Positions 1-6,777 are shown, counted from the first letter of the stretch. The stretch: 10,876 nucleotides of DNA from Streptosporangiaceae bacterium (GCA_030040415.1 JASHTT010000101.1:1-10876), one strand, 5' to 3'. The notes: a model not told the origin generated them from the letters alone. Made by a program: numbers and translations.

Positions 1-822
1 GTGCAGGCTGATCCAAGGGTTGTCCCCCAGCACGGACTGCTCGGCAGACCCGAGGAGGGCACCAAGGTGGTCGGCGACGGCACGTACCGGCCTACCAGGA
101 CGCGAGGCGACGGTTTCATCTAGGAACGCCAGCAGATCCGGCGGCTGTCGTACGCCGCCGCTGCGGCCCTGGCCAGTCTGATGCCCGACCACCGTGAGCG
201 CCATGACCAGCGCCGCGACAACGTCTGACTCGTCCGCGCGGCTCTGGCCAGGCTGCTGGTCGGGCTCTTGCGGCACCTCGGTGAGGATCTCGTCGGCTGA
301 GAAGACGACCACGGTCGTCGGCGGGTCGAGAAACATGCCGACCATCTCGCCAGGGCGGAACTCCAGTCGGGGCTCGGTGCGGAAACTGAACGCCTTGATC
401 TCGTCCGGCCGGATTCCCCACCTGCGCCAGATCCGGGCAACGGAGGCGAACGAGATGCCCAGCTCGCCCGCCAGGGAACGCACTGACCAGTGCGTGAGTC
501 CCAGCTGTGCTGGCGGGCGCCCGCCGTCAGCCAGAGTCGCTATCACGACGTCAATCTCGTCGATCACCCGCGGCCGACCCGGCCTGGGCTCGTCCTCCAG
601 CCTCTCGATGCCGCCCTGCGCGTAGCGCTCGCGCCAGCCGATGACGGTCGGCCGGGAAACTCCTACTATCCGTGCGATCTCCGCGTTCGGCATCCCGTCG
701 GCAGCCAGCAGCACGATGCGTGCACGCCTCGCGAGGTCGCTCGGCACGCCTGTGGGCCGCACGAGGTCGCCGAGGCGCTGCCGGTCGCCCTCCCGCAGTA
801 CCAGTGCCGCAGACGTAGACAT
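1..822 (-). CDS. IS630-transposase-like helix-turn-helix protein (partial, C-terminus outside window)
   Basis: An open frame of 274 codons runs from an ATG at 822-820 to the left edge without a stop, so the C-terminus is missing. A purine run (AAAAGGGGGGG) lies just upstream of the ATG. Residues about 30-62 form a helix-turn-helix of the kind heading IS630/Tc1 transposases (MPNAEIARIVGVSRPTVIGW), followed by a basic GRPR-type linker at about 85. A second winged-helix-like segment (WSVRSLAGELGISFASVARI) follows at 112-131. FLDPP near 164-168 and SADE at 175-178 sit where IS630 proteins have LDPP and the first catalytic Asp in VDE. ADHLG at 250-254 fits the second catalytic LDN-G motif. The usual QALDRTQP stretch after the first Asp is absent, and the two Asp are only 74 residues apart. 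This could be a decaying transposase or a domesticated DNA-binding regulator. The fold assignment is fairly sure; activity is doubtful. Confidence 0.75.
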   Translation of the reverse strand, partial: MSTSAALVLREGDRQRLGDLVRPTGVPSDLARRARIVLLAADGMPNAEIARIVGVSRPTVIGWRERYAQGGIERLEDEPRPGRPRVIDEIDVVIATLADGGRPPAQLGLTHWSVRSLAGELGISFASVARIWRRWGIRPDEIKAFSFRTEPRLEFRPGEMVGMFLDPPTTVVVFSADEILTEVPQEPDQQPGQSRADESDVVAALVMALTVVGHQTGQGRSGGVRQPPDLLAFLDETVASRPGRPVRAVADHLGALLGSAEQSVLGDNPWISLH

Positions 823-852
823 TCCGCCCCCCCTTTTAGGGCGCAAAGCAGT

Positions 853-892
853 TAGAACACGCACGCTCCAGGTAGAACACGCGCGCTCCAGG
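853..892. repeat. Two tandem 20-bp direct repeats, possible operator
   Basis: TAGAACACGCACGCTCCAGG at 853-872 is followed directly by TAGAACACGCGCGCTCCAGG at 873-892, differing at one base (863 versus 883). The pair lies 30 bp upstream of the ATG of the helix-turn-helix gene on the minus strand. The core GAACACGCG occurs again at 976-984, followed after a small insertion by GCTC. The copies are plainly visible. A role as binding sites, perhaps for the adjacent protein, is inference. Confidence 0.8.
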
Positions 893-902
893 TCTATTAG
901 AC
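892..902. repeat. 11-bp palindrome GTCTATTAGAC
   Basis: GTCTA-T-TAGAC is a perfect inverted repeat around one central base and abuts the tandem repeats at 853-892. On the minus strand it contains TAATAG, which resembles a -10 element, but no convincing -35 lies at the right distance. It could be part of the promoter or operator of the gene at 1-822. The palindrome is certain, the role is not. Confidence 0.5.
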
Positions 903-1308
903 AATCAGGAATGGCGTTAGGTTTACAACCGTCAAAAAACTTCCTGCACGACTTTGCCTACCGTAAAGGAATTTCGAACACGCGGTAGCTCGGGATACTA
1001 TGTCCTGATTTGGTAATACCTGTAGCTTTATAGGGAAACGTAAGGCCGTTATGTTTGGGAAATCTCGAGGCAGCAGCCTGCCAAGCCCCTCCAAGCGGGA
1101 ATTCGCTTGTGCAATAAAAGTATTTACACCGCGTCTGACCTGCTGGTACTGCATCAAGTGACGCGCGGAAAGCGTTCCAGCCATGTTTTGCGGCTAAAGC
1201 TGTCAACCACCCTTCTCGGCTGCGCGTCTTTCCTATGCCCGAAACGGCACAGGAGAGGGGCGAGCGCATAAGCCAGGGGCGGCGGCGCGCTCGGTGACGG
1301 GTGTGCTG
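903..1308. other. Gene-poor, low-GC intergenic stretch
   Basis: About 400 bases without a supportable gene. A hand count over 901-1200 gives about 49 % G+C, against about 70 % in a sampled stretch of the next gene. Open frames on the minus strand here have no family resemblance and atypical composition. I see no tRNA, riboswitch fold, CRISPR array or strong terminator. It may carry the promoter of the gene at 1320, or be a remnant of transferred DNA, but no -35/-10 pair was convincing. Confidence 0.5.
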
Positions 1309-1314
1309 AAGGAG
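1309..1314 (+). promoter_or_regulatory. Ribosome binding site AAGGAG for the sugar-phosphate transferase
   Basis: AAGGAG stands 5 bases before the GTG at 1320 and is a close match to the Shine-Dalgarno consensus. It supports GTG as the true start rather than an internal ATG. Confidence 0.7.
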
Positions 1315-1319
1315 CGGCG

Positions 1320-2783
1320 GTGGCCGAGAATTTGCGCGTCTCCGACCTTGTCGAGGTTGGCCAGGTACCACGGCTGAATACGCGCAGCCTTAAGGCGTGG
1401 ACCGGGACATACCTGCGTCAAGTAGCGGTAATTGACGCCTGTTGCGCACTGGCTGCCGGCTTGCTGGCCTACTGGGTCCGGTTCGGCGGCACCAGCACGG
1501 GGGCTCAGATCTACTTCTGGCTCGGCATCGCACTGCCGGGGATCTGGCTGGTGACGCTTTCGCTGGCTGGGGCGTACGACACGCGGTTCATCGGGGTCGG
1601 CACGGACGAGTTCCGGCGGGTGCTGAACGCCGGCGTGTGCCTGACGGCCGTTGTCGCGATCCTCGCCTATGCCACCAAGATTGACGTCGCCCGCGGTTAC
1701 GTCGTCGTGGCGCTGCCGTCGGTCACTGTGTTCGACCTTGTGGCGCGGTTCCGGTTCCGTAAGCGGCTGCATCTTCGGCGGGCCCGCGGCTACTGCATGC
1801 GCAAGGCCGTGATTGTCGGCCATCCGGACGTCATCGCCGAGCTTTCCGCGGCGCTTCGCAGGGACACCCATCACGGACTTCGGGCGGTCGCCGCGTGCGT
1901 GCTCGGGCCGGACCAGCCCGACACGATCGACGACCTTCCGGTCGTCGGCGGCCTCGGCAACATCGTCGACGTCGTGCAGCGACTGGAGGCGGACATCGTA
2001 GCGGTCCTGGCATGCCCGGAGATGAGCGGTGCACGGCTTAGAGACCTGGCCTGGGCTCTGGAGAAGACGAACACCGACCTGTGCGTAGCGCCTGCGCTGC
2101 TGGACGTCGCTGGACCGCGAACGACTATCAGGCCGACTGCCGGCCTACCCCTCCTGCACTTGGACCACCCGGAGTTCAACGGAACGCGGCGGCTGGTCAA
2201 GGCGGCATTCGACCGCGCAGTCGCGGCGCTCGCGCTACTGCTTTTGCTTCCGCTGCTCGCTGTGGTTGCTCTGGCAATCAAGCTCGGCGACGGCGGTCCT
2301 GTGCTGTTCAGGCAGGTCAGGGTCGGTAAGGACGGTAGGCCCTTCACGCTCTACAAGTTCCGCTCCATGGTCACCGATGCCGAGAAGATGCTGGTCGACC
2401 TGACGAAGCACAACGAGAGCGACGGCGTGCTCTTCAAGATCCGTAAGGATCCGCGGATCACCCGAGTGGGCTCATTCCTGCGCCGCTACTCGCTCGATGA
2501 GCTGCCACAACTCATCAACGTGCTGATCGGCACGATGTCGCTGGTCGGCCCTCGGCCCGCGCTGCCCAGCGAGACGGAAACCTACGGCGATCACGTCCGG
2601 CGACGGCTTGCGGTGAAGCCGGGAATCACCGGTCTCTGGCAGGTCAACGGGAGGTCCGATCTCCCTTGGGACGAGGCTGTCCGGCTTGATGTGCGCTACG
2701 TCGAGAACTGGTCGTTCGTCCTCGACCTGCAGATCTTGTGGAAGACCTGGGCAGCCGTCATGCACGGGAGCGGTGCGTATTGA
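1320..2783 (+). CDS. Polyprenyl-phosphate sugar-1-phosphate transferase (initiating glycosyltransferase)
   Basis: This 487-residue membrane protein should transfer a sugar 1-phosphate from a nucleotide sugar to polyprenyl phosphate, the first step in building a lipid-linked surface glycan. The layout is that of the large PHPT enzymes (WbaP/CpsE type). Hydrophobic helices lie at about 35-52, 66-84, 104-118 and 126-141. A Rossmann-like CoA-binding-3 type region starts at RKAVIVGHPDV (161-171). A membrane segment at about 300-320 precedes the bacterial sugar transferase domain. Family signatures there are KFRSM (346-350), the Asp-Glu pair in SLDELPQ (393-394 are D and E), SLVGPRP (407-413) and PGITGLWQ (434-441). 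Length is normal. The GTG start follows a strong binding site. The stop overlaps a possible start of the sigma-factor gene. The family is certain; the donor sugar cannot be told from sequence. Confidence 0.95.
   Translation: MAENLRVSDLVEVGQVPRLNTRSLKAWTGTYLRQVAVIDACCALAAGLLAYWVRFGGTSTGAQIYFWLGIALPGIWLVTLSLAGAYDTRFIGVGTDEFRRVLNAGVCLTAVVAILAYATKIDVARGYVVVALPSVTVFDLVARFRFRKRLHLRRARGYCMRKAVIVGHPDVIAELSAALRRDTHHGLRAVAACVLGPDQPDTIDDLPVVGGLGNIVDVVQRLEADIVAVLACPEMSGARLRDLAWALEKTNTDLCVAPALLDVAGPRTTIRPTAGLPLLHLDHPEFNGTRRLVKAAFDRAVAALALLLLLPLLAVVALAIKLGDGGPVLFRQVRVGKDGRPFTLYKFRSMVTDAEKMLVDLTKHNESDGVLFKIRKDPRITRVGSFLRRYSLDELPQLINVLIGTMSLVGPRPALPSETETYGDHVRRRLAVKPGITGLWQVNGRSDLPWDEAVRLDVRYVENWSFVLDLQILWKTWAAVMHGSGAY
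2766..2770 (+). promoter_or_regulatory. Putative ribosome binding site GGGAG for the sigma factor
   Basis: GGGAG lies inside the end of the transferase gene, 9 bases before TTG 2780 and 18 before ATG 2789. It favours the TTG start and translational coupling. The alternative is re-initiation at ATG 2789 after the upstream stop. Confidence 0.4.
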
Positions 2784-3412
2784 CCCAGATGCCAAACACC
2801 AGTCAGGCGCCCACGACTGAAGTCGTCCGGACGCCAGTCTCGGCTGCGTCGGAACGCGATAACGGCGCGGTGGACGTCGCACAGCTCGTGCGTCGTGCCG
2901 CTGATGGAGACCATGGGGCGTGGGAGCACCTGGTCGATCAGTACTCGCGGCTCATCTGGGCCATGACGCGCGATTTCCGGCTGCCGGAGAGCGACGCCGC
3001 CGACGTGGTCCAGGCGACGTGGCTGCGCCTGCTCGAGCACATTGACCGCATCGAATACCCGGAGCGGATCGGCAGCTGGCTGGCCACCACGGCGCGGCAC
3101 GAGTGCCTGCGCCATGTCGCCGCGGGCAAACGCGTGGTGCTCATTCAGAACGACGATGCCCCGCTGGCTGACGCACTGTCGCATCAGCCAGCGGTCGATG
3201 AGCGGCTGCTGGCCGACGAGCGCGCACAGGAGGTCCGCGAGGCGCTGACGAGCCTGCCCTCGCGCTGGCAGGAGCTGCTCGAGCTGCTGATGGCCGATCC
3301 GCCGGCTTCGTACGCCGAGATCTCGGATCAGCTAGGACTACCGCTCGGCAGCATCGGCCCGACCCGTGGCCGGTGCCTGGACCGGCTCCGCGTGCTACTG
3401 CAGGCTTCCTGA
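2780..3412 (+). CDS. ECF-type RNA polymerase sigma factor (sigma-70 family)
   Basis: About 210 residues carrying the two conserved sigma regions, so probably a specialised sigma factor directing RNA polymerase to a small regulon. Counting from the ATG at 2789, region 2 spans about 44-112 (AWEHLVDQYSRLIW, then SDAADVVQATWLRLLEHI and GSWLATTARHECLR). Region 4 spans about 145-203, with helix-turn-helix YAEISDQLGLPLGSIGPTRG. Start choice is uncertain: TTG at 2780 overlaps the preceding TGA as TTGA and has GGGAG 9 bases upstream, while ATG at 2789 is 18 bases from that site. An ATG at 2738 would lie deep in the previous gene. No anti-sigma gene is adjacent, and there is no C-terminal SnoaL-like extension. 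The 3' end overlaps the convergent gene by 18 bases. Coupling to the initiating transferase suggests it serves this glycan locus, which is inference. Confidence 0.88.
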   Translation: MTQMPNTSQAPTTEVVRTPVSAASERDNGAVDVAQLVRRAADGDHGAWEHLVDQYSRLIWAMTRDFRLPESDAADVVQATWLRLLEHIDRIEYPERIGSWLATTARHECLRHVAAGKRVVLIQNDDAPLADALSHQPAVDERLLADERAQEVREALTSLPSRWQELLELLMADPPASYAEISDQLGLPLGSIGPTRGRCLDRLRVLLQAS

Positions 3413-4534
3413 GGTGCTGGCATGAGACGAGCCCAGCGCGTCGGCGTCGATCCAGTGGCCACCGGTAGCCTCGACGTCCGGGAATGCCTGCCGCACTTCG
3501 TCGCGCAGATCTGCGAGAAACAGCAAGACGGAGTCTGGCCGGCGCTTGGCCAGCTCGCCGGGGCTCACGATCGGAATATCGGTGCCCGGCATGCGTCGGC
3601 CCTGCTTGGCAGGCGAGGCGTCGACGATCGCCGGCAGCAGTACGTTGCCGACCTCGGCCCGGCAAAGCAGCGCTATGGCGCGGGAGGCGGCGCCGTAGCC
3701 GAGCACTATGCGGCCTGCGTCCCGCTCGCCAATAAGCCAAGAACGCAAACCTTCGGCACGGTCCCGCGAGTCTTGCTGGAGCCTGCCGAGCACTGCAGCG
3801 TCGGTGACGCCGACGCTGCGCTCGGCAGCCAGCAACGACCTCACGGAGTCATCGGGCCCGCCGGCATTATCCTCGTCGCGGCGAGCTGCCAGCAGGACGG
3901 TGCCTCCGTAGAGTTCGAACTGCCAGGCGGTGTGGAAGCTGAAGCCGCTCGGGGCGAGCATGGCGGCCAGCGCGGTCGCCGAGTAGTACGCATAGTGCCC
4001 GTGCCGCAGCGCATTCCACTGTCCCTGCTCGATGATCGTGCCGAGTGCGTGATACTGCAGCAGCAGCGTCCCGCCGGGAGCCACCCTGCCCGTTCGCTCG
4101 CGGATGGCCGCGCCCTGATCCACGTCGTGCATCATGCCGAAACAGTCGATCACGATGTCCGCAGACTGATGATCATGAACCGGCCGCAGGCCCTGGCCGG
4201 CCAGCAGGTCAAGCCACGACCCGCCGTGCGGGCTGCCATATTCGGCGACGGTGCCTCCGCCCGGCAGCAGGCCGGCAGTGCCGACCTTGCGCACCGCATC
4301 GGCTGCCTGCGCGACAAGTGCGGCCGGCTCGGTAGCCTTCGGCTCTTCCGGCACCGTCGGGTCGGCCACCAGCTGCGCCAGGCCGCACTGAGCGCACAGC
4401 CACATCTGCAGGGGATAGACGGGGTCCGGGCCTGGATCGTCGTTGCCAGGAAAGTAATCGCAGGCGGGCTGCAAACCCAGATCCAGCACCAGATCCCCGC
4501 TACGCCCCTGGCATGCCCGGCAGGCAATCTCCAT
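3395..4534 (-). CDS. Divergent sugar C-methyltransferase-family protein, shortened SAM domain
   Basis: A 379-residue relative of the TylC3/TcaB9 NDP-hexose C-methyltransferases. The N-terminal zinc-binding module is intact: Cys5, Cys8, Cys47 and Cys50 in CRAC and CAQC. The SAM region starts with EYGSPHG (98-104). From this Glu to the ADIVID strand there are 28 residues, against 60 in the paralogue at 4654-5886, so the segment that normally holds the second and third strands is largely missing. The catalytic-loop motif reads RHGH (177-180) instead of YHEH. The C-terminal domain keeps GYGAASRAIALL (279-290) and PGTDIPIVSPGEL. The ATG at 4534, with AGAGGGGGG upstream, was chosen over a longer frame to 4672 because the cysteine module begins at once. 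It may have lost methyl transfer, or have become a binding or partner subunit. Family sure, activity unsure. Confidence 0.85.
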   Translation of the reverse strand: MEIACRACQGRSGDLVLDLGLQPACDYFPGNDDPGPDPVYPLQMWLCAQCGLAQLVADPTVPEEPKATEPAALVAQAADAVRKVGTAGLLPGGGTVAEYGSPHGGSWLDLLAGQGLRPVHDHQSADIVIDCFGMMHDVDQGAAIRERTGRVAPGGTLLLQYHALGTIIEQGQWNALRHGHYAYYSATALAAMLAPSGFSFHTAWQFELYGGTVLLAARRDEDNAGGPDDSVRSLLAAERSVGVTDAAVLGRLQQDSRDRAEGLRSWLIGERDAGRIVLGYGAASRAIALLCRAEVGNVLLPAIVDASPAKQGRRMPGTDIPIVSPGELAKRRPDSVLLFLADLRDEVRQAFPDVEATGGHWIDADALGSSHASTSGSLQ

Positions 4535-4596
4535 CGGCACCCCCCTCTTTGCTCGAACCAGGGTAAGCGGCCAGGGCGTTCTATGCGGCGTGTTCC

Positions 4597-4629
4597 TTGC
4601 CAATTTCTTCAAAATGGTCCGCCTGGCAA
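4597..4629. repeat. Inverted repeat in the divergent methyltransferase promoter region
   Basis: TTGCCA at 4597-4602 and TGGCAA at 4624-4629 form an inverted repeat with a 21-base, AT-richer spacer. It lies in the 119-bp space between the two head-to-head methyltransferase genes. It could be a shared operator. Such short arms can arise by chance, and I found no clear -35/-10 pair on either strand. Confidence 0.3.
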
Positions 4630-4653
4630 CAGCCCGATGATTAGAGGTCAGCT

Positions 4654-5886
4654 GTGTCGTTGATCCCCGCATGCCGACTGTGCGGCGCCGAGCTCACGAC
4701 GACTTTCGTGGACATTGGCATGTCGCCGCTGTGCGAAAGTTACCTGGCGGCCGACGAGCTTGACGCGGCCGAGAGCTTCTACCCGTTGCACGTGCGCATT
4801 TGCGACTCATGCTTGCTCGTGCAGCTGCCGGTATACGTGTCCGGCGAAGACATCTTCTCGGATTACGCTTACTTCTCGTCTTACTCCGACTCGTGGGTCG
4901 AGCATGCCAGACGCTATGCGCTGGACATGATCGGGCGTCTCGGGCTTACCAGCAGCAGTCTGGTCACCGAGGTCGCGAGCAACGACGGCTACCTCCTGCA
5001 GCATTTCGTCGCTGAGGGAATACCGGTACTGGGCGTCGAGCCGGCCGGAAACGTCGCCAAGGCGGCGCGGGCTAAGGGCATCCGTACGGAGGTGCAGTTC
5101 CTGGGCCCGGAGACTGGGCGCGAACTCGCCCAGCGTTTCGGCCAGGCAGACCTGGTGGCGGGGAACAACGTCTTCGCGCATGTACCCGACATCCGGGGCT
5201 TCGCAGCGGGCCTGCGCGCGCTGGTGAAGGACACCGGCGTCGTAACTCTTGAGTTCCCGCACCTGCTGCGGCTTATCGAGCGGCGGCAGTACGACACGAT
5301 CTACCACGAGCATTTCTCTTACCTGTCGCTGCTGACGTCGTCGCGCGCGCTGGCCACGGCCGGCCTGCGTGTCGTCGATGTGGACGAGCTCAGCACTCAT
5401 GGCGGTTCGCTGCGCATATATGCCCGTCCGGCCGAGGGCGCCGGAGAGCCGTCGACCAGGGTGAAGGCGGTGCTCGAAGCGGAGGAATACGCAGGCCTGA
5501 ACACGGTGGCTGGCCATCTGGGCTTCGCCAGCCAGGTGCTGCAGATCAAGAGCGACCTGCTCGGGTTCTTGCTGGATGCGGCGCGCAGGGGCCGCACCGT
5601 GGCGGGCTATGGAGCTCCCGGCAAGGGCAACACGCTACTGAACCACTGCGGTATCCGGAGCGATCTGCTCGGCTACACGGTCGATCGCAGCGTGTTCAAG
5701 CAGGGAAAGTTCCTACCCGGCACGCATATCCCCATCTACCCACCAGAACGCCTGGCGCAGACCAGGCCCGACTTTGTCCTCGTGCTGCCGTGGAATCTCA
5801 AGGAGGAGATAACCCAGCAGCTTGAATATGTCCGTGCGTGGGGTGGTCGGCTGGTCTTCCCGATCCCTGAGCTGGAAATTGTCTGA
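4654..5886 (+). CDS. NDP-sugar C-methyltransferase (TylC3/TcaB9-like)
   Basis: A 410-residue, full-length member of the SAM-dependent C-methyltransferases that add a methyl branch to a nucleotide-linked keto-deoxysugar. Order of parts: zinc module with Cys7, Cys10, Cys50 and Cys53 (CRLC and CDSC); SAM fold with EVASNDG (106-112) and the acidic end of strand 2 in LGVEP (126-130); catalytic loop YHEHFSY (217-223), whose Glu and His match the residues proposed as catalytic in TcaB9; and a C-terminal domain with AGYGAPGKGNTLLN (317-330) and PGTHIPIYPPE. The GTG start at 4654 has GAGG 6 bases upstream. The nucleotidyltransferase follows 14 bases later, so they are probably co-transcribed. The family normally acts on 4-keto sugars, yet no 4,6-dehydratase is in the window. 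Family very sure; substrate and methylated carbon unknown. Confidence 0.93.
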   Translation: MSLIPACRLCGAELTTTFVDIGMSPLCESYLAADELDAAESFYPLHVRICDSCLLVQLPVYVSGEDIFSDYAYFSSYSDSWVEHARRYALDMIGRLGLTSSSLVTEVASNDGYLLQHFVAEGIPVLGVEPAGNVAKAARAKGIRTEVQFLGPETGRELAQRFGQADLVAGNNVFAHVPDIRGFAAGLRALVKDTGVVTLEFPHLLRLIERRQYDTIYHEHFSYLSLLTSSRALATAGLRVVDVDELSTHGGSLRIYARPAEGAGEPSTRVKAVLEAEEYAGLNTVAGHLGFASQVLQIKSDLLGFLLDAARRGRTVAGYGAPGKGNTLLNHCGIRSDLLGYTVDRSVFKQGKFLPGTHIPIYPPERLAQTRPDFVLVLPWNLKEEITQQLEYVRAWGGRLVFPIPELEIV

Positions 5887-5900
5887 GTGGGTGACAGCAA

Positions 5901-6770
5901 ATGAAAGTTGTGTTGTTCTGCGGCGGGCTCGGAATGCGGATGCGCGATGGTATCAATAGCGGCCCGAAACCAATGGCGATGGTTGGCGAACGGCCGCTAC
6001 TATGGCATGTTATGCGCTACTACGCGCACTTCGGCCACAAGGACTTCATCCTATGTCTCGGCTATGGCGCGTCCTACGTTAAGGACTTCTTCCTGAACTA
6101 CGACGAGACGAGATCTAACGATTTCGTGCTCGAGAACGGTGCCCGCGACCTGAAGCTGTTCAGCACCGACATTTCCGAGTGGCGGATAACCTTTGTCGAC
6201 ACCGGACTCAATTCGGCCATCGGCGAGCGACTACGGCGCGCACGACGATACATCCAGGACGAGCCGATGTTCCTGGCGAACTACGCGGACGTGCTGACGA
6301 ACGCGCCGCTGCCCGACATGGTCGCGAGGTTCGCTGCCAGCAGCGCGGTTGCCAGCTTGATCGCGGTTCCGCCGCAGTCGTCGCACCACGTGGTGGAAGT
6401 CGGCGACGACGGGATCATCAGCCAGGTGACTCCCATGCGAGATCTCCGGCAGTGGGAAAACGGGGGCTACTTCGTACTACGGCCGGAGATCTTCGATTAC
6501 CTGAACGAGGGCGAGGACCTTGTCGAGGACGCCATCATGCGACGACTTGTCCCGCAGCGGCGGGTGATCGCGTACCCGTACAAGGGCTACTGGTCGCCCG
6601 CCGACACCGTGAAGGAACGCGCGCAACTGGACGAGATGTATCACCGTGGACACTGCCCCTGGATGATCTGGGATCCGGACCGGTCAGCTGCGGCCGCGCC
6701 GCCGGACAGTGTCCTGGCGGGGACCATCGCCGACAGCGGCGAAGCGGCGCCGCTGGTGGCGCTCGGGTGA
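5901..6770 (+). CDS. Sugar-1-phosphate nucleotidyltransferase, glucose-1-phosphate cytidylyltransferase-like
   Basis: A 289-residue enzyme that should join a sugar 1-phosphate to a nucleoside triphosphate, releasing pyrophosphate and giving the activated sugar for this pathway. The N-terminal nucleotide-binding signature is GGLGMRM (8-14) with PKPM at 22-25; the usual Thr of GGLGTR is Met. KDFILCLGY, FVDTGLNS and the closing PWMIW resemble RfbF/DdhA cytidylyltransferases more than RmlA thymidylyltransferases. Asp130 (NYAD) and Asp235 (ADT) fit the two metal-binding Asp of the fold. The loop after Asp130 reads VLTN where relatives usually have G..D. NGGYFV at 187-192 is typical. A 30-residue Ala/Pro-rich tail after residue 259 is extra. 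The ATG has only a weak binding site, and the 14-base gap suggests coupling to the methyltransferase. CTP is the likelier nucleotide, by resemblance only. Confidence 0.88.
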   Translation: MKVVLFCGGLGMRMRDGINSGPKPMAMVGERPLLWHVMRYYAHFGHKDFILCLGYGASYVKDFFLNYDETRSNDFVLENGARDLKLFSTDISEWRITFVDTGLNSAIGERLRRARRYIQDEPMFLANYADVLTNAPLPDMVARFAASSAVASLIAVPPQSSHHVVEVGDDGIISQVTPMRDLRQWENGGYFVLRPEIFDYLNEGEDLVEDAIMRRLVPQRRVIAYPYKGYWSPADTVKERAQLDEMYHRGHCPWMIWDPDRSAAAAPPDSVLAGTIADSGEAAPLVALG

Positions 6771-6777
6771 GCCGCAC

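Noticed and set aside
828..846. Hairpin of the C-run and GGGC around TTTTA, as a terminator or insertion-sequence end
   Set aside because: The arms are only about 4 bp and the run is part of the ribosome binding region of the minus-strand gene; no matching partner end is visible.
1010..1152. Housekeeping-type promoters (TTGGTA/TATAGG near 1010-1034; TTTACA/TACTGC at 1123-1152)
   Set aside because: Spacing is 13 in the first and the -10 match is only two of six in the second, so neither can be supported.
897..1371. Two overlapping minus-strand open frames (95 and 137 codons) in the low-GC region
   Set aside because: No family resemblance, no convincing ribosome binding site, and one overlaps the well-supported start of the gene at 1320. 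Low GC makes the usual codon-bias test uninformative.
3422..4663. 413-codon open frame on the plus strand
   Set aside because: It is antisense to the methyltransferase gene at 3395-4534, which has clear motifs. The translated product has no family features; long mirror frames are common in GC-rich DNA.
4535..4672. Longer N-terminus for the minus-strand methyltransferase
   Set aside because: The extra 46 residues would cross the divergent promoter region and the start of the facing gene; the zinc-binding cysteines begin right after ATG 4534, which has its own purine-rich site.
6709..6777. Longer N-terminus for the PIG-L deacetylase
   Set aside because: The 23 added residues are Arg/Trp-rich, overlap the preceding gene, and lie ahead of a better-spaced start at 6778.
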